DNA of 64,000 nt, taken from contig NZ_JAODPB010000001.1 in the NCBI RefSeq assembly GCF_025770735.1, positions 1,176,986 through 1,240,985 of the forward strand, in the 5' to 3' direction. Under the pieces are notes generated by a model. It saw nothing but the letters and a program-made list of their open reading frames with translations, was not told the origin of the DNA and made no database searches. Positions 44,594 through 55,370 of this stretch are shown here, one piece after another. Both the position numbers and the translations under genes were made by a program. Numbering within the stretch: position 1 is the first letter of the stretch; each line of letters begins with the position of its first letter. The DNA is from Shouchella tritolerans. Lineage in GTDB: Bacteria; Bacillota; Bacilli; Bacillales; Bacillaceae_D.

Positions 44594-45658
44594 ATGGAAG
44601 AACGTATGATGATCTTGAAAATGATTGAAGATGGGAAGGTCACAGCAGAAGAAGGATTGCGTTTGCTTGAGGCGATCGGCAAGGACGAAGCCGATTCAGC
44701 AAAACAGGATTCTCATCAAGGCGGGCGTGACAGAGAAACGCGGGAAGAGTCGCCTCTTTCAAAGTTGAGTGGTTTTTTTGAGACAGCGATTCAAAAAGTG
44801 AAAGAGGGCGACTTGGACTTTAATTTTGGAACAGTGACGGAAATTGACCACGTCTTCCAACAGCAAAACATTTCGCCTCGTTCTTTGAAAGTATCATTAG
44901 AAAACGGATCAGTTGACGTCGTTCCATGGGATAAACAAGATGTGCGCTTGGAGTGCCAAGTGAAAGTGTATCGTGTACGTGATACCGAGCAAGCACAAGA
45001 TTTCTTCCTAAAAGAATCTGTATTCTCGGCTACAGATGAAACGCTGTTGTTTGAAACAAAGACGAAATCGATGAAAGTGCTGGCGACATTGTATGTGCCC
45101 CAATCCGCATACGGGCGTATTAAACTTTATACGTTTAATGGCGCTTTGAAAGGGGAAGATTTAAAGGCGGATACATTTGAAGCCAACACAACAAACGGTT
45201 CGATTAAAACAACAAATATTGAATCGAAAAAAGCGAGCATGGAGACGGTCAATGGCAGCATATCTTGCGAGCAAAGCCAATTGCAACTTCTTGATGCCAA
45301 AACATTGAATGGGTCGGTTAAAGTATCTGGATCGATCCAAGACGCAGACGTAGAAACGGTCAATGGCTCGATCACTTATGAGATGGAAGCGTCGACTGAT
45401 GCAGGGTATGTTGATTTAAAAACTACAACAGGAAGTGTAAAATTGCTTGTTTCCCCTGCTGTACGCATTGAAGCCAAGCTGAAATCAAATGTTGGCTCAA
45501 TCAATAACCGTTTGGCTAATGTAGAGATTCTCGATGAGAAAAAGGAATTTGCTCAACGCTACATGCAGTTGACTGGCAACCAGGCGCAAGAAAAGCGGGT
45601 CAAAGTCCATGCTGTAGCGAATACTGGTAGCATTACCGTACAAGATAAAGACAGTTAA
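44594..45658 (+). CDS. yvlB: YvlB family protein (DUF4097 adhesin-like repeats)
   Basis: 354 residues. An N-terminal SHOCT-like helical segment (MILKMIEDGKVTAEEGLRLL) is followed by a beta-helical DUF4097 domain with repeated NGS(I/V/L) turns (TTNGSIKTTN, TVNGSISCEQ, TLNGSVKVSG, TVNGSITYEM, TTTGSVKLLV). No signal peptide. Role unknown; in B. subtilis yvlABCD belongs to the cell-envelope stress response with LiaH/PspA-like links. ATG follows AAAGGAGCG. The yvlA gene is absent here. Confidence 0.85.
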   Translation: MEERMMILKMIEDGKVTAEEGLRLLEAIGKDEADSAKQDSHQGGRDRETREESPLSKLSGFFETAIQKVKEGDLDFNFGTVTEIDHVFQQQNISPRSLKVSLENGSVDVVPWDKQDVRLECQVKVYRVRDTEQAQDFFLKESVFSATDETLLFETKTKSMKVLATLYVPQSAYGRIKLYTFNGALKGEDLKADTFEANTTNGSIKTTNIESKKASMETVNGSISCEQSQLQLLDAKTLNGSVKVSGSIQDADVETVNGSITYEMEASTDAGYVDLKTTTGSVKLLVSPAVRIEAKLKSNVGSINNRLANVEILDEKKEFAQRYMQLTGNQAQEKRVKVHAVANTGSITVQDKDS

Positions 45659-45687
45659 AGGGAATGCCAACGAAAGGAATGGGAAGT

Positions 45688-45882
45688 ATGAAGCGCCTTA
45701 CAAGGTCTCAAGATAAACGGCTACTTGCAGGCGTCTGTGCCGGGATTGCCGACTATTTGAATATCGACCCGACGATTGTACGGCTTATTACGGTCATATT
45801 AGCAATCCCAACATCGGTTTTTCCAATGGTGCTTGTCTATATAGTGGCAATGTTGCTTATGCCGATAGAGGAGAACGTTTAA
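45688..45882 (+). CDS. yvlC: PspC domain membrane protein YvlC
   Basis: 64-residue PspC-type envelope-stress protein: basic start MKRLTRSQDKRLLAGVCAGIADYL, then one long hydrophobic segment (LITVILAIPTSVFPMVLVYI) and a short tail. ATG 45688 follows AAAGGAATGG; upstream in-frame ATGs at 45664 and 45679 lack a site. It is one base before yvlD and 29 after yvlB. Confidence 0.88.
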   Translation: MKRLTRSQDKRLLAGVCAGIADYLNIDPTIVRLITVILAIPTSVFPMVLVYIVAMLLMPIEENV

Positions 45883-45883
45883 A

Positions 45884-46228
45884 ATGAGATGGCTTCTCGG
45901 TTTAGTCTTAAACGCTGTCGTGTTATGGATGCTCTCACAACTTTTTTCTGGTTTTTACTTGTCTAGTTTTTTCGCTGCACTAGTAGCGGCGTTTCTCCTG
46001 AACATTTTAAACTGGACAGTCAAGCCGATTTTGACAGTATTAACGTTGCCGATCACGATTTTGACGCTAGGGCTGTTCTTGTTTGTTATTAGTGCAGTGA
46101 CGCTCATGCTGACATCAATCATAATGGGAAGCGCTTTTGAAATCAGCGGCTTCGGCACGGCATTGCTTGCAGCCGTTATCATTGCCCTGTTCCAAACATT
46201 TCTCATCAATCCCATCAAAAACAACTAA
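45884..46228 (+). CDS. yvlD: YvlD membrane protein (phage holin family 4 superfamily)
   Basis: 114 residues, four predicted membrane helices with the family core LLNILNWTVKPILTVLTLPI and TLGLFLFVISAVTLML. The family was named for resemblance to holins, but this is a chromosomal gene with no phage neighbours. ATG follows GGAGAACG. Last gene of the yvl operon, followed by a terminator. Confidence 0.87.
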   Translation: MRWLLGLVLNAVVLWMLSQLFSGFYLSSFFAALVAAFLLNILNWTVKPILTVLTLPITILTLGLFLFVISAVTLMLTSIIMGSAFEISGFGTALLAAVIIALFQTFLINPIKNN

Positions 46229-46255
46229 CAGGCCGCATTCGCGGCCTGTTTTTTT
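46227..46255 (+). terminator. Terminator of the yvl operon
   Basis: ACAGGCCGC pairs with GCGGCCTGT around ATTC, then seven T. Confidence 0.93.
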
Positions 46256-46344
46256 ATAACCTTTTTTAGGCGTCTGGCGCAAATCATGCTACAATAGCTC
46301 TAGCACGATTCGCTCTTGTAAGTGGACAAATGAGGTGAAAGAAA

Positions 46345-47277
46345 ATGGCAAAAGTCACAGCAAATGATTTGTTAGAGAAATTTCAATTTGAACTTTTAGC
46401 TGGCGAAGAAGGAATATACCGGCCAATAACCACAAGCGACATTTCCAGGCCAGGAATTGAAATGGCTGGCTTTTTTACATATTATCCAGCCCGTCGCCTC
46501 CAGCTCATTGGACGGACGGAGCTTTCTTTTTTAAAGTCGCTCTCCGACCAAGAAAAGGAAGAACGGATGACCAAATTATGCACGTATGACACGCCAGGCA
46601 TTATTCTTTCACGTGGTCTGGAAGCGCCTGAACAGCTTATTGCCGCTGCCGATAAACGTGGAGTGCCTGTTTTGCGTTCGACATTAACGACAACCCAACT
46701 TAGCAGTCGAGTCACCAATTTCTTGGAAAGCGAATTGGCGCCTGTGACCGCTGTCCATGGCGTGCTTGTTGACATTTATGGCATTGGCGTGCTGATTACA
46801 GGCGGAAGCGGCGTTGGCAAAAGCGAGACTGCACTTGATTTGGTTCGCCGCGGCCACCGCCTTGTCGCCGATGATTCCGTTGAAATCCGCCAGCAAAATG
46901 AAGATACATTAGTCGGGTATCCGCCGCCGCTTTTGCAACACTTGCTGGAAATCCGCGGACTTGGCATCATTAATGTCATGACGTTATTTGGGGCAGGGGC
47001 GGTTCGCCCGTTTAAACGGATTAGCCTTTGTATGAACTTAGAGCTTTGGGACCAAAACAAAGCGTATGACCGTCTTGGGCTTGAGGAAGACAAAATGAAA
47101 ATTTTTGATACGGAGATAACAAAAATGACCGTCCCTGTTCGTCCAGGGCGAAATTTAGCTGTTATTATTGAGGTGGCTGCGATGAATTTCCGCCTGAAAC
47201 GACTAGGCTTTAATGCAGCACAAGAATTTTCGGAACGCTTGACACAAGTGATTGAGCATGGGGAAAATGAATTTTAA
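46345..47277 (+). CDS. hprK: HPr kinase/phosphorylase
   Basis: Bifunctional enzyme phosphorylating HPr on Ser46 under glycolytic control; P-Ser-HPr with CcpA drives carbon catabolite repression. N-terminal MurF-like domain ([27 protein letters not shown]), Walker [10 protein letters not shown] (about residue 153), and the HprK signature [18 protein letters not shown]. 310 residues as in B. subtilis. ATG follows GAGGTGA. An extended -10 (TGCTACAAT, near 46287-46295) lies upstream. Confidence 0.96.
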   Translation: MAKVTANDLLEKFQFELLAGEEGIYRPITTSDISRPGIEMAGFFTYYPARRLQLIGRTELSFLKSLSDQEKEERMTKLCTYDTPGIILSRGLEAPEQLIAAADKRGVPVLRSTLTTTQLSSRVTNFLESELAPVTAVHGVLVDIYGIGVLITGGSGVGKSETALDLVRRGHRLVADDSVEIRQQNEDTLVGYPPPLLQHLLEIRGLGIINVMTLFGAGAVRPFKRISLCMNLELWDQNKAYDRLGLEEDKMKIFDTEITKMTVPVRPGRNLAVIIEVAAMNFRLKRLGFNAAQEFSERLTQVIEHGENEF

Positions 47278-47297
47278 AGACAGGGGAGACGAATGGA

Positions 47298-48131
47298 ATG
47301 GAAGAACAAATTGAACCGATTGACCGCGTTTTTGTCCAGCTTGGGCCAATCGCGATTTATTGGTATGCCGTCCTCATTTTGCTTGGAGTCGCCGTCGGTT
47401 ATTTTATGGCGCGGCGCGAGTCGGTTAAGCGAGGACTGCCGCAGGAGACGTTTGCTGATTTGCTAGTCTGGGCGTTGCCGATTTCCATTCTATCGGCTCG
47501 TGCATACTATGTTATTTTTCGTTGGGAGCAGTTTGCTGATAATCCAATTAGTGTTTTTTATTTGCGTGAAGGCGGAATAGCGATTCATGGTGCTTTAATT
47601 GGTGCGGTACTCACAGCGATTGTGTTTGCTAAAAAACGTGGGTTGTCGTTTTGGAAAATCGCCGATGTGGCAGCGCCTAGCATTTTGATTGGCCAAGCGA
47701 TTGGCCGCTGGGGCAATTTTGTCAATCAAGAAGTATACGGGGCAGAAGTAACAAGGGAATTTCTTGAGGGAATGTTTTTGCCTGACTGGATTATTAATCA
47801 AATGTATATTAATGGGACGTACTACCAACCGACATTTTTATACGAATCGCTTTGGAACGTGTTGGGAGTCATCGTGCTACTGCTGCTTCGCAAAGCAAAC
47901 TTGCGCCAAGGGGAACTATTCTTATCGTATGTGATTTGGTATTCGGTTGGGCGTTTTGTGATTGAAGGCATGCGGTTAGACTATTTATTAATTGGCGATA
48001 CGCTTCGCACGGCCCAGATTTTATCAATCGTGTTGGTCGTAGCATCGATTGCCCTATGGGTATACAGGCGCCTTTGGGTGAAACCACCGCGCTACTTGAA
48101 ACCAGACGCAGTTACAAAACAGAAAAAATAG
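47298..48131 (+). CDS. lgt: Prolipoprotein diacylglyceryl transferase
   Basis: Membrane enzyme adding diacylglycerol to the lipobox cysteine; it would modify the lipoproteins encoded elsewhere in this window. Seven membrane segments; key motifs [27 protein letters not shown] and the Lgt signature [17 protein letters not shown]. 277 residues. ATG is 20 bases after hprK, so co-transcribed with it, the standard Bacillus order. Confidence 0.96.
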   Translation: MEEQIEPIDRVFVQLGPIAIYWYAVLILLGVAVGYFMARRESVKRGLPQETFADLLVWALPISILSARAYYVIFRWEQFADNPISVFYLREGGIAIHGALIGAVLTAIVFAKKRGLSFWKIADVAAPSILIGQAIGRWGNFVNQEVYGAEVTREFLEGMFLPDWIINQMYINGTYYQPTFLYESLWNVLGVIVLLLLRKANLRQGELFLSYVIWYSVGRFVIEGMRLDYLLIGDTLRTAQILSIVLVVASIALWVYRRLWVKPPRYLKPDAVTKQKK

Positions 48132-48146
48132 AGAGGGAAGATACGG

Positions 48147-49100
48147 ATGGGAATGGTGAAACGAGGCTTGCTGTCCGGCTTGTCAACAACATGGACGCTT
48201 GGGAAAATCATTTTTCCAGTTACGCTAGTTGTTACTTTGCTAGGCTATACGCCTCTACTCGACTGGCTCGCTAAGCTGATAGCCCCTTTAATGGGCTTGA
48301 TTGGTTTGCCTGGAGAAGCGGCAATTCCTTTAGTTATTGGCAATGTTCTTAACTTATACGCAGGCATTGGCGCGATTTTGACATTTGACTTTACTGTAAA
48401 AGAAGTATTTATTTTAGCGATTATGCTTTCTTTTTCACACAATCTCATTATCGAATCTGCGGTTGCGACAAAGGTAGGCGTCCGCGTATCGGTTATTGTT
48501 GCGGTGCGGATTTTTCTAGCTGTGGCCGCAGCCTTTATTATCAATCTTGTTTGGAGTGGCGGGAGCGAACAAGCGGTCTATGGGCTTGCTTCAACCCAAG
48601 CGCCTCAAGCAACTGGGGTTATGGGAATGGTAGCCGATGGTTTATGGACTGCCTTTTTAGGTGTTGTTCAATTAGCGGCGATTGTCATTCCACTCATGCT
48701 GGTTGTCCAAATCATGCGTGAGCGCAACTGGCTTGCCGTTATTTCGAAAAGTTTAGCGCCACTGACACGATTGATTGGTGTCGGGGAAAATACTGCTGTT
48801 ACGCTTGCTTCTGGGTTAACCATTGGCTTAGCATACGGAGCTGGCGTGATGATCGATGCGGTCAAAGAGGACCGTGTAAAGAAGAAAGATTTGTATGTGG
48901 TGTTTATTTTTCTCGTTGCTTGCCATGCGGTTGTCGAGGATACGCTTGTGTTTCTCGTCCTTGGCATTCAAGTGTGGCCGTTGCTTGTTATACGCCTTTT
49001 GACAGCACTGTTGTTAACAATGGTGATTTCCCGTCTTTGGACACAGCTTGAGAAGAGGAAACAAGGGAACTTCGGAAAGGATGCTGTTTATGACCATTAA
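48147..49100 (+). CDS. yvoD: Nucleoside recognition (Gate) domain membrane protein YvoD
   Basis: 317 residues with about eight membrane segments and two Gate-domain halves (TTWTLGKIIFPVTLVVTLLG; AAIPLVIGNVLNLYAGIGAI; ASGLTIGLAYGAGVMIDAVK). Relatives include SpmA/SpmB-type and FeoB-gate proteins; substrate unknown. ATG follows AGAGGGAAG. The 3' end overlaps ppaX by 11 bases. Confidence 0.85.
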   Translation: MGMVKRGLLSGLSTTWTLGKIIFPVTLVVTLLGYTPLLDWLAKLIAPLMGLIGLPGEAAIPLVIGNVLNLYAGIGAILTFDFTVKEVFILAIMLSFSHNLIIESAVATKVGVRVSVIVAVRIFLAVAAAFIINLVWSGGSEQAVYGLASTQAPQATGVMGMVADGLWTAFLGVVQLAAIVIPLMLVVQIMRERNWLAVISKSLAPLTRLIGVGENTAVTLASGLTIGLAYGAGVMIDAVKEDRVKKKDLYVVFIFLVACHAVVEDTLVFLVLGIQVWPLLVIRLLTALLLTMVISRLWTQLEKRKQGNFGKDAVYDH

Positions 49101-49731
49101 TACGTTGCTATTTGATTTAGATGGGACATTGATTGATACAAATGAATTGATTATCCAATCCTTTCTCCATACATTAGAACCAGATTTTCCAGGTGTCTAT
49201 ACCCGGGAAACGGTGCTGCCGTTTATCGGTCCACCGCTTGTAGACAGCTTTTCACGTATTGATGCTTCCCGTGCTGAAGAATGGGTCCGCACATACCGTG
49301 ATTTTAACCATCAACAACACGATGCGCTTGTAAAGGAATACCCAGGTGTAAAAACAGGCATTAAGACGCTGCATAAACAAGGTTACAAGCTAGCGGTCGT
49401 AACGACTAAAATTAGGGAAACCGCGAAAATGGGCTTAGAGTTGATGGGGCTTTCCCCGTACTTTGATGTGATTGTCGCCTTTGACGATGTAAAACATGCA
49501 AAACCGCATCCTGAACCGTTATTTGAAGCTCTTAGGCAACTTGATTCAAAACCTGAAGAAGCGATCATGGTTGGCGACAATTCACACGACGTATTGGCAG
49601 GAAAAGCAGCAGGTACAAAAACGGTTGCGGTTGGCTGGGCATTAAAAGGCGCTGAGCATTTGCGCACATTTGCACCAGATTACATACCAGCAACAATGGA
49701 AGAGCTGGTTGAAATCGTGAATCGCCTGTGA
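49090..49731 (+). CDS. ppaX: Pyrophosphatase PpaX (HAD superfamily)
   Basis: PpaX hydrolyses the pyrophosphate made when HprK dephosphorylates P-Ser-HPr, consistent with its place in the hprK operon. HAD motifs: nucleophile [10 protein letters not shown], motif II VVTTKI, Lys in AKPHPEP, and Asp motif [11 protein letters not shown]. 213 residues from ATG 49090, which lies 10 bases after GAAAGG and inside the end of yvoD; ATG 49081 is too near that site. Confidence 0.92.
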   Translation: MTINTLLFDLDGTLIDTNELIIQSFLHTLEPDFPGVYTRETVLPFIGPPLVDSFSRIDASRAEEWVRTYRDFNHQQHDALVKEYPGVKTGIKTLHKQGYKLAVVTTKIRETAKMGLELMGLSPYFDVIVAFDDVKHAKPHPEPLFEALRQLDSKPEEAIMVGDNSHDVLAGKAAGTKTVAVGWALKGAEHLRTFAPDYIPATMEELVEIVNRL

Positions 49732-50207
49732 GCAGGAAGACAGAACGTTTTCCGGTAAGTGGGTCGAACTCATTGTGGCAGCTTTACCGCACCGTTTCCT
49801 TTTGGAAAGTCGCAAAAACGTTTGCTGTTGCCCAAATAGCGCGCTTTACTCCATCGCTGCGAATGAAAAACTGGCTTTACCGCGTGTTTTTGAAGATGGA
49901 AATTGGCAGCCAAACAGCAATCGCTTTAATGGTAATGGTGGATGTCATGTTTCCTGAGAAAATTAAAATTGGCGCCAACTCCATTATTGGCTACAATACG
50001 ACAATTTTGGCTCATGAATATTTGATTGAAGAGTATCGACTCGGCCATGTTGTGATTGGCGACAGGGTGATGGTCGGCGCCAATTGTACGATTCTTCCCG
50101 GCGTGACGATTGGCGATGGCGCAGTTGTAGGCGCGGGGACCGTTGTCCATAAAGATGTGCCCCCAGGAGCGTTTGTTGCTGGAAATCCAATGAAACAAAT
50201 AAGGTAA
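49728..50207 (+). CDS. yvoF: Hexapeptide-repeat acyltransferase YvoF
   Basis: 159-residue left-handed beta-helix acyltransferase, acceptor unknown. The repeats are clear: [53 protein letters not shown], and the end [14 protein letters not shown] His in ILAHEY is the likely catalytic base. GTG 49728 overlaps the ppaX stop (GTGA). Last gene of the hprK-lgt-yvoD-ppaX-yvoF operon. Confidence 0.9.
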   Translation: MSRKTERFPVSGSNSLWQLYRTVSFWKVAKTFAVAQIARFTPSLRMKNWLYRVFLKMEIGSQTAIALMVMVDVMFPEKIKIGANSIIGYNTTILAHEYLIEEYRLGHVVIGDRVMVGANCTILPGVTIGDGAVVGAGTVVHKDVPPGAFVAGNPMKQIR

Positions 50208-50211
50208 CCTC

Positions 50212-50246
50212 ACGTACAATAGCGTTAGCTATTGTACGTTTTTTTG
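50212..50246 (+). terminator. Terminator of the hprK-yvoF operon
   Basis: ACGTACAATAGC pairs perfectly with GCTATTGTACGT around GTTA-type loop, then seven T. Confidence 0.95.
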
Positions 50247-50258
50247 TGAATGGGCCAG

Positions 50259-50287
50259 TTGACTTTTCGTTAGGGCAATTGTAAACT
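50259..50287 (+). promoter_or_regulatory. Sigma-A promoter of the his operon
   Basis: TTGACT, 17-base spacer, TAAACT. It lies about 65 bases before hisZ. I see no T-box or histidine leader peptide in the short leader. Confidence 0.65.
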
Positions 50288-50352
50288 AGAAAAAACTTTA
50301 CTTCATTAGTGATTTAGCAAACTAAAGTAAATGGCAGTTAGGAGCGAACGTT

Positions 50353-51534
50353 GTGTCTGAGCCTTTTATGTTTGAAAAACCTTTAGGCATGCGCGATGTG
50401 CTGCCGAATTTGCATTCAATGCAACGAAAATTAGGCGATCGTGTATTGCAAGAGTTTCGGTTATGGGGATACGAGCAAGTCCAAACGCCGACGCTTGAAT
50501 ATTATGAAACAGTCGGGAAAGCGTCTGCTATTTCAGATAAGCAGTTATTCAAATTAATTGATTTTCATGGAAATACGCTCGTTTTGCGCCCTGATATGAC
50601 GGCGCCAATTGCTCGGCTCGTTTCTTCAAGTATGAAAGACATCCCTTATCCACTTAGGCTATCGTACTGTTCAAGTCTTTATCGAGCTTTGCAAACGGAA
50701 GGCGGGCGTCCTGCCGAATTTGCACAAGTCGGCGTTGAGCTTGTTGGTGATCATACCGCAAGCGCTGACGGGGAAATGTTGCTGTTGCTGAACAGAGCCC
50801 TTATTCAAGCAGGTCTTGACCATTTTCAAGTTGCCGTCGGCCATATCGGTTTTTTAAATGCGTTATTTTTGGAAATTGTTGGAACTGAAGAGCGGGCCGA
50901 GCTGTTGCGGAGGCAACTCTATGAAAAGAACGATGTTGGTTTCAAAGAGCAAGTAAAGGCATTTGGGCTATCGTCGATTGATGAAAAGAAGCTGTTAAAA
51001 CTAAGCCGGTTACGCGGCAATGAAGCGATTCTAACTGAAGCGGAGGAGCTAACCGAATCACCAGAAGGCAAACAGGCTGTGGCGGAGCTAAGAGACCTTT
51101 GGCAAGGTCTGAAAGAGGGAGGGCTTACCCGTTATATGAAGCTTGACTTAAGCCTTGTCCTCCATATGAGCTATTATACAGGTTGCATTTTTGAAGTTTA
51201 CCATGACCGCCTCCCCCATCCCCTTGGCGGTGGCGGACGCTATGACCATTTGCTTGCTAAATTTGGCCGTCCTGGTCCTGCGACTGGCTTCGGTTTACGT
51301 TTGGATTTGCTTGCAGAAGCAGTAGGCAAACTAGAAGCGCAGCCGAAAAAACGTTGCTTGCTTTATAGCAGGGAACGGCGCCAAGAAGCCTATCGAAAAG
51401 CGACTGCGCTTCGGGAAAAGGGGATGCAAGTCGTCTTACAAGATGTGGCAGGCGTTGACGACATCGATAAAATGTCCGCTAGTTATGAAGAAATTGTTTA
51501 TTTAATCGGCAAAACAGAGGAGGGCAAGCGATGA
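50353..51534 (+). CDS. hisZ: ATP phosphoribosyltransferase regulatory subunit HisZ
   Basis: HisRS-like paralogue lacking tRNA charging; needed for activity of short HisG. Motif 1 to 3 relics of class II synthetases are visible: [77 protein letters not shown]. 393 residues, without the anticodon-binding domain of true HisRS. GTG follows TAGGAGCG. The stop overlaps hisG by four bases. Confidence 0.94.
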   Translation: MSEPFMFEKPLGMRDVLPNLHSMQRKLGDRVLQEFRLWGYEQVQTPTLEYYETVGKASAISDKQLFKLIDFHGNTLVLRPDMTAPIARLVSSSMKDIPYPLRLSYCSSLYRALQTEGGRPAEFAQVGVELVGDHTASADGEMLLLLNRALIQAGLDHFQVAVGHIGFLNALFLEIVGTEERAELLRRQLYEKNDVGFKEQVKAFGLSSIDEKKLLKLSRLRGNEAILTEAEELTESPEGKQAVAELRDLWQGLKEGGLTRYMKLDLSLVLHMSYYTGCIFEVYHDRLPHPLGGGGRYDHLLAKFGRPGPATGFGLRLDLLAEAVGKLEAQPKKRCLLYSRERRQEAYRKATALREKGMQVVLQDVAGVDDIDKMSASYEEIVYLIGKTEEGKR

Positions 51535-52172
51535 CACTGACAATGGCGATGCCGAAGGGGCGGATTTTTGAGGAGGCTGTTCAGCTGCTCCGTTCGGCTG
51601 GCTATGATTTGCCAAGTTCCTTTGAGCAATCGCGCAAACTCATTATCGATGTGCCGAATGAATCGCTCCGTTTTATCTTAGCGAAGCCGATGGATGTGCC
51701 TACTTATGTGGAACACGGTGTTGCTGATGTCGGTGTCGCTGGCAAGGATGTCATGCTGGAGGAAAAGCGCGACGTCCACGAAGTGCTCGACTTGAACATT
51801 AGCGCTTGTCATTTGGCGGTGGCGGCGCTGCCGACGTACCGACGAGGCGAATTAAATCCAAAAGTAGCGTCAAAATACCCAAACGTGGCATCACAGTTTT
51901 TTAAAGAACAAGGGGAGCAAGTTGAAATTATTAAATTGAATGGCTCAATCGAATTAGCGCCGATCATGGGACTTGCTGGCAGAATTGTCGACATCGTTTC
52001 AACGGGACAAACACTGAAAGAAAATGGCTTAGTTGAATTGGAACAAATTAGACAAATCACGTCGCGCTTTATTGTCAATCCTGCTAGCTACCGGATGCGC
52101 GCAGGTGAAATTCATGATATGGTTGAGCGTTTGGCGGCCGTTATAGAGGGGGATGGCAGTGAAGATCATTGA
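51531..52172 (+). CDS. hisG: ATP phosphoribosyltransferase, short form HisG
   Basis: First step of histidine synthesis: ATP + PRPP to phosphoribosyl-ATP. 213 residues, the short HisZ-dependent type without the C-terminal regulatory domain. [33 protein letters not shown] and the PRPP loop [20 protein letters not shown] are clear. ATG overlaps the hisZ TGA. Confidence 0.96.
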   Translation: MTLTMAMPKGRIFEEAVQLLRSAGYDLPSSFEQSRKLIIDVPNESLRFILAKPMDVPTYVEHGVADVGVAGKDVMLEEKRDVHEVLDLNISACHLAVAALPTYRRGELNPKVASKYPNVASQFFKEQGEQVEIIKLNGSIELAPIMGLAGRIVDIVSTGQTLKENGLVELEQIRQITSRFIVNPASYRMRAGEIHDMVERLAAVIEGDGSEDH

Positions 52173-53436
52173 GCTAAAAGAAGGAGAGGCGGTTACCTTA
52201 AAGCGCAGCGGCCTTCATGGAAGCGAAGCAGAAATCACTACTGTGAACACGATCATTGAAACGGTAAAAAAGGAAGGCGATCAAGCGCTAGTCCATTACA
52301 CTAAACAATTTGACGGAGTGGAATTAACAGACTTGCGTGTCACGAAGGCAGAATGGGACAATGCTTATCGCCACATTGATCAACCTGTTTTAGCAGCGAT
52401 TCGCCAAGCAATTGCCAATGTCCGTGCCTTTCACGAACAACAAAAAGCGAAGTCGTGGTTTCAAACAGCCCCTGATGGCACGATTTTAGGGCAGCGTGTC
52501 ACCCCCCTTGATGCCGTAGGCGTTTATGTACCTGGAGGAAAAGCGGCTTACCCGTCTTCGATTATTATGAATGTTGTACCTGCTCAAGTCGCAGGTGTAA
52601 AGGAAATTTCAATGGTTTCCCCATCTGGCAAAAACGGTTCCCTTCCGCCAGCTGTCCTCGCGACAGCGGCTGAACTTGGCGTCCATACGATTTATAAGCT
52701 TGGCGGAGCGCAAGCAGTGGCCGCTTTGGCGTATGGCACGGAAACGGTGCGTCCAGTTGATAAAATTACAGGGCCAGGCAACAAATATGTGGCCCTTGCC
52801 AAAAGAGCGGTTTTTGGCGATGTGGCCATTGACATGATTGCTGGGCCAAGTGAAATTTGCGTGTTAGCCGATGAAAAAGCGAACCCTGCCTATGTGGCAG
52901 CAGACCTCCTTTCCCAAGCGGAACACGATGAGGATGCGACAGCCGTGTTAGTCACTCCTTCTAGGGAACTGGCCGAAGCGGTCCAACAAGAAACAGCACG
53001 GCAACTAGCTACTCTTCCGAGAAAAGAGATAGCAGGGCGAGCATTAGATCAGTTTGGTGCTTTGTATGTGACTGCCTCGCTGGCACAAGCAATTGAAGTC
53101 GTCAACCAATTGGCGCCTGAGCATTTGGAAATTGCCACGGAAGAGCCCCTTGCATTGCTTGGTCGCGTCAAACATGCGGGAGCGATTTTTCTTGGTTCGT
53201 ACAGTGCCGAACCAGTCGGTGATTATTTTGCTGGCCCAAACCATGTACTGCCGACAAACGGAACAGCCCGCTTTGCCAGCCCGCTATCAGTAGATGATTT
53301 CGTCAAAAAATCAAGCATTATTTCCTACAGCAAAACGGCGCTAGCTGAGAACGGAAAAGCGATCACGGAATTGGCGCGGCTAGAAGGGCTTGAAGCGCAT
53401 GCACGCGCAATAGACATTCGATTGGAGGACATGTGA
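52159..53436 (+). CDS. hisD: Histidinol dehydrogenase
   Basis: Zinc enzyme oxidising histidinol to histidine in two NAD-dependent steps, the last of the pathway. [50 protein letters not shown] and [17 protein letters not shown] are diagnostic; the zinc His/Gln/Asp residues lie in SQAEHDE and further on near [17 protein letters not shown]. 425 residues from GTG 52159, seven bases after GAGGGGG; ATG 52153 overlaps the site. Confidence 0.96.
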   Translation: MKIIELKEGEAVTLKRSGLHGSEAEITTVNTIIETVKKEGDQALVHYTKQFDGVELTDLRVTKAEWDNAYRHIDQPVLAAIRQAIANVRAFHEQQKAKSWFQTAPDGTILGQRVTPLDAVGVYVPGGKAAYPSSIIMNVVPAQVAGVKEISMVSPSGKNGSLPPAVLATAAELGVHTIYKLGGAQAVAALAYGTETVRPVDKITGPGNKYVALAKRAVFGDVAIDMIAGPSEICVLADEKANPAYVAADLLSQAEHDEDATAVLVTPSRELAEAVQQETARQLATLPRKEIAGRALDQFGALYVTASLAQAIEVVNQLAPEHLEIATEEPLALLGRVKHAGAIFLGSYSAEPVGDYFAGPNHVLPTNGTARFASPLSVDDFVKKSSIISYSKTALAENGKAITELARLEGLEAHARAIDIRLEDM

Positions 53437-54023
53437 TGGCTCGTAGCTATGAATTAACAAGGACGACAGGAGAAACGGACATTTCGTTGCGGCTCAACCT
53501 CGACGGCGAAGGAAAAGCAGATATCGAAACAGGCGTGCCTTTTATCGAGCATATGCTCGATTTGTTTGCGAAACATGGCCAATTTGATCTGTCTGTCAAG
53601 GCTAGTGGCGATATTGAAGTTGATGCTCACCATACGACTGAAGATCTTGGCATTTGCATCGGTCAAGCTGTAAAAGAAGCGCTTGGAACGAAGGAGGGCA
53701 TCAAACGTTATGGAAACGCGTTTGTGCCGATGGATGAGACGCTTGCCCAAGTGGTTGTCGATTTGAGCAACAGGCCCCATTTGGAATTTAGGGCTGACTT
53801 TCCGAGCCAGAAAGTCGGCACATTTGATACCGAACTTGTCCATGAATTTTTTTGGAAATTGGCGTTAGAAGCGCGCATGAATCTCCATATTATCGTCCAC
53901 TACGGACACAATACACACCATATCATTGAAGCGATTTTTAAAGCATGCGCACGTGCTTTGGATGAAGCCACGGCAATTGATCCACGAATTAAAGGAATAT
54001 TGTCAACGAAGGGGCTGCTTTAA
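53436..54023 (+). CDS. hisB: Imidazoleglycerol-phosphate dehydratase
   Basis: Dehydrates IGP to imidazole-acetol phosphate. 195-residue monofunctional form with both metal-binding His clusters: [18 protein letters not shown] and [18 protein letters not shown], plus [19 protein letters not shown] 53436 is 7 bases after GGAGG and overlaps the hisD stop. Confidence 0.96.
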   Translation: MARSYELTRTTGETDISLRLNLDGEGKADIETGVPFIEHMLDLFAKHGQFDLSVKASGDIEVDAHHTTEDLGICIGQAVKEALGTKEGIKRYGNAFVPMDETLAQVVVDLSNRPHLEFRADFPSQKVGTFDTELVHEFFWKLALEARMNLHIIVHYGHNTHHIIEAIFKACARALDEATAIDPRIKGILSTKGLL

Positions 54024-54646
54024 TGATTGGCATTATTGACTACGGGATGGGCAACCTCCATTCGGTCTCTAAAGCGCTTGAAAGGTTAGGAATCCCCTAT
54101 TTTATCAGCAGCAACGGGGAAGAATTGGCAAAGGCCAAGGCGTTGATCCTCCCTGGGGTCGGCGCTTTTCCTGACGCAATGGATATTCTTACACAAACAA
54201 ACGTCCAGCCTTTTTTAGACAACTGGGTAGCGGAAAACAAACCATTACTCGGCATTTGCCTTGGGATGCAACTACTGTTTGAGTCAAGTACGGAACATCA
54301 AACAACAGCAGGCCTTGGTTACTTGCCTGGGCATGTCGAACGTTTTTCTGGAACGACGGCAGAGGGGCACGCCTACAAAGTGCCGCATATGGGATGGAAT
54401 AAGCTGGATTTTCATAGGACCACACCACTAACAGAAGGCGTTCCTGACGGCTACGTGTATTTTGTCCATTCTTATGTGGTCCGTACAGAAAAGGACATCG
54501 TTGTTGCAAGCAGTGATTATTACCAAAGAGTCCCTGCTATTGTGCAAAAAGGGCAAGTGTATGGCATGCAGTTCCATCCCGAAAAAAGCAGCACTGTCGG
54601 CATGGCACTGTTGAAACGCTTTGGCCAACTAGTGGAGGGAATTTGA
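54023..54646 (+). CDS. hisH: Imidazole glycerol phosphate synthase, glutamine amidotransferase subunit
   Basis: Supplies ammonia to HisF. Class I glutaminase with catalytic Cys in [15 protein letters not shown], His/Glu in GMQFHPEKS, and oxyanion region [12 protein letters not shown]. 207 residues. ATG shares one base with the hisB stop (TAATG). Confidence 0.96.
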   Translation: MIGIIDYGMGNLHSVSKALERLGIPYFISSNGEELAKAKALILPGVGAFPDAMDILTQTNVQPFLDNWVAENKPLLGICLGMQLLFESSTEHQTTAGLGYLPGHVERFSGTTAEGHAYKVPHMGWNKLDFHRTTPLTEGVPDGYVYFVHSYVVRTEKDIVVASSDYYQRVPAIVQKGQVYGMQFHPEKSSTVGMALLKRFGQLVEGI

Positions 54647-54647
54647 G

Positions 54648-55370
54648 ATGAGCTATACGATCTATCCGGCAATTGACATCCGTGCTGGAAAATGCGTGCG
54701 CCTCGAACAAGGCGATTACAACAAAGAGACGATATATGGAGAATCGCCTTATAAAATGGCGAAATCATTTCAAGACACAGGCGCGAAGTGGGTACACGTC
54801 GTTGATCTAGACGGGGCAAAAGCCAAAAGGCCGGTGAACGATGAAGCGATTTTGACGATCGCCCAAAAATTAGACGTCCCCGTTCAAGTTGGGGGAGGAA
54901 TTCGCACCGAACAAGATATTGACCGCTATATAAACGAAGGCGTCGCCCGTGTCGTCCTTGGCAGTGTGGCGGTTTACCAGCCTGATTTTACGAAACAAAT
55001 GCTTGCCAAGTATGGAGAACAAATTGCGATCGGGATTGATGCTCGTGATGGATATGTAGCTACAGAAGGATGGCTTGAAACGTCACACGTCAAAGCGGAA
55101 GACCTTGCTGCTGAAATGGCCCGCTTTGGCGCCAAAACGTTCATTTTTACCGATATTGCCCGTGATGGCATGCTCACTGGACCGAACATCGAAGCGTGCG
55201 TTGCTCTTTCCAAAGCAGCGAATGCCAATGTGATTGCCTCTGGAGGGGTAAGCAGCATTGCCGATTTGGCACAATTGCGAGCTGCTTCCCTTGCCGGGGC
55301 TATTGTCGGCAAAGCGCTGTACACGAAGCGGTTCACTTTAGAGGAAGCGTTGGCGGAAGGAGAGTTGTAA
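54648..55370 (+). CDS. hisA: Phosphoribosylformimino-AICAR-phosphate isomerase
   Basis: ProFAR isomerase, (beta-alpha)8 barrel. [19 protein letters not shown] with catalytic Asp, [35 protein letters not shown] with second catalytic Asp, and VIASGGVSS phosphate loop. 240 residues. ATG one base after the hisH stop. Confidence 0.96.
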   Translation: MSYTIYPAIDIRAGKCVRLEQGDYNKETIYGESPYKMAKSFQDTGAKWVHVVDLDGAKAKRPVNDEAILTIAQKLDVPVQVGGGIRTEQDIDRYINEGVARVVLGSVAVYQPDFTKQMLAKYGEQIAIGIDARDGYVATEGWLETSHVKAEDLAAEMARFGAKTFIFTDIARDGMLTGPNIEACVALSKAANANVIASGGVSSIADLAQLRAASLAGAIVGKALYTKRFTLEEALAEGEL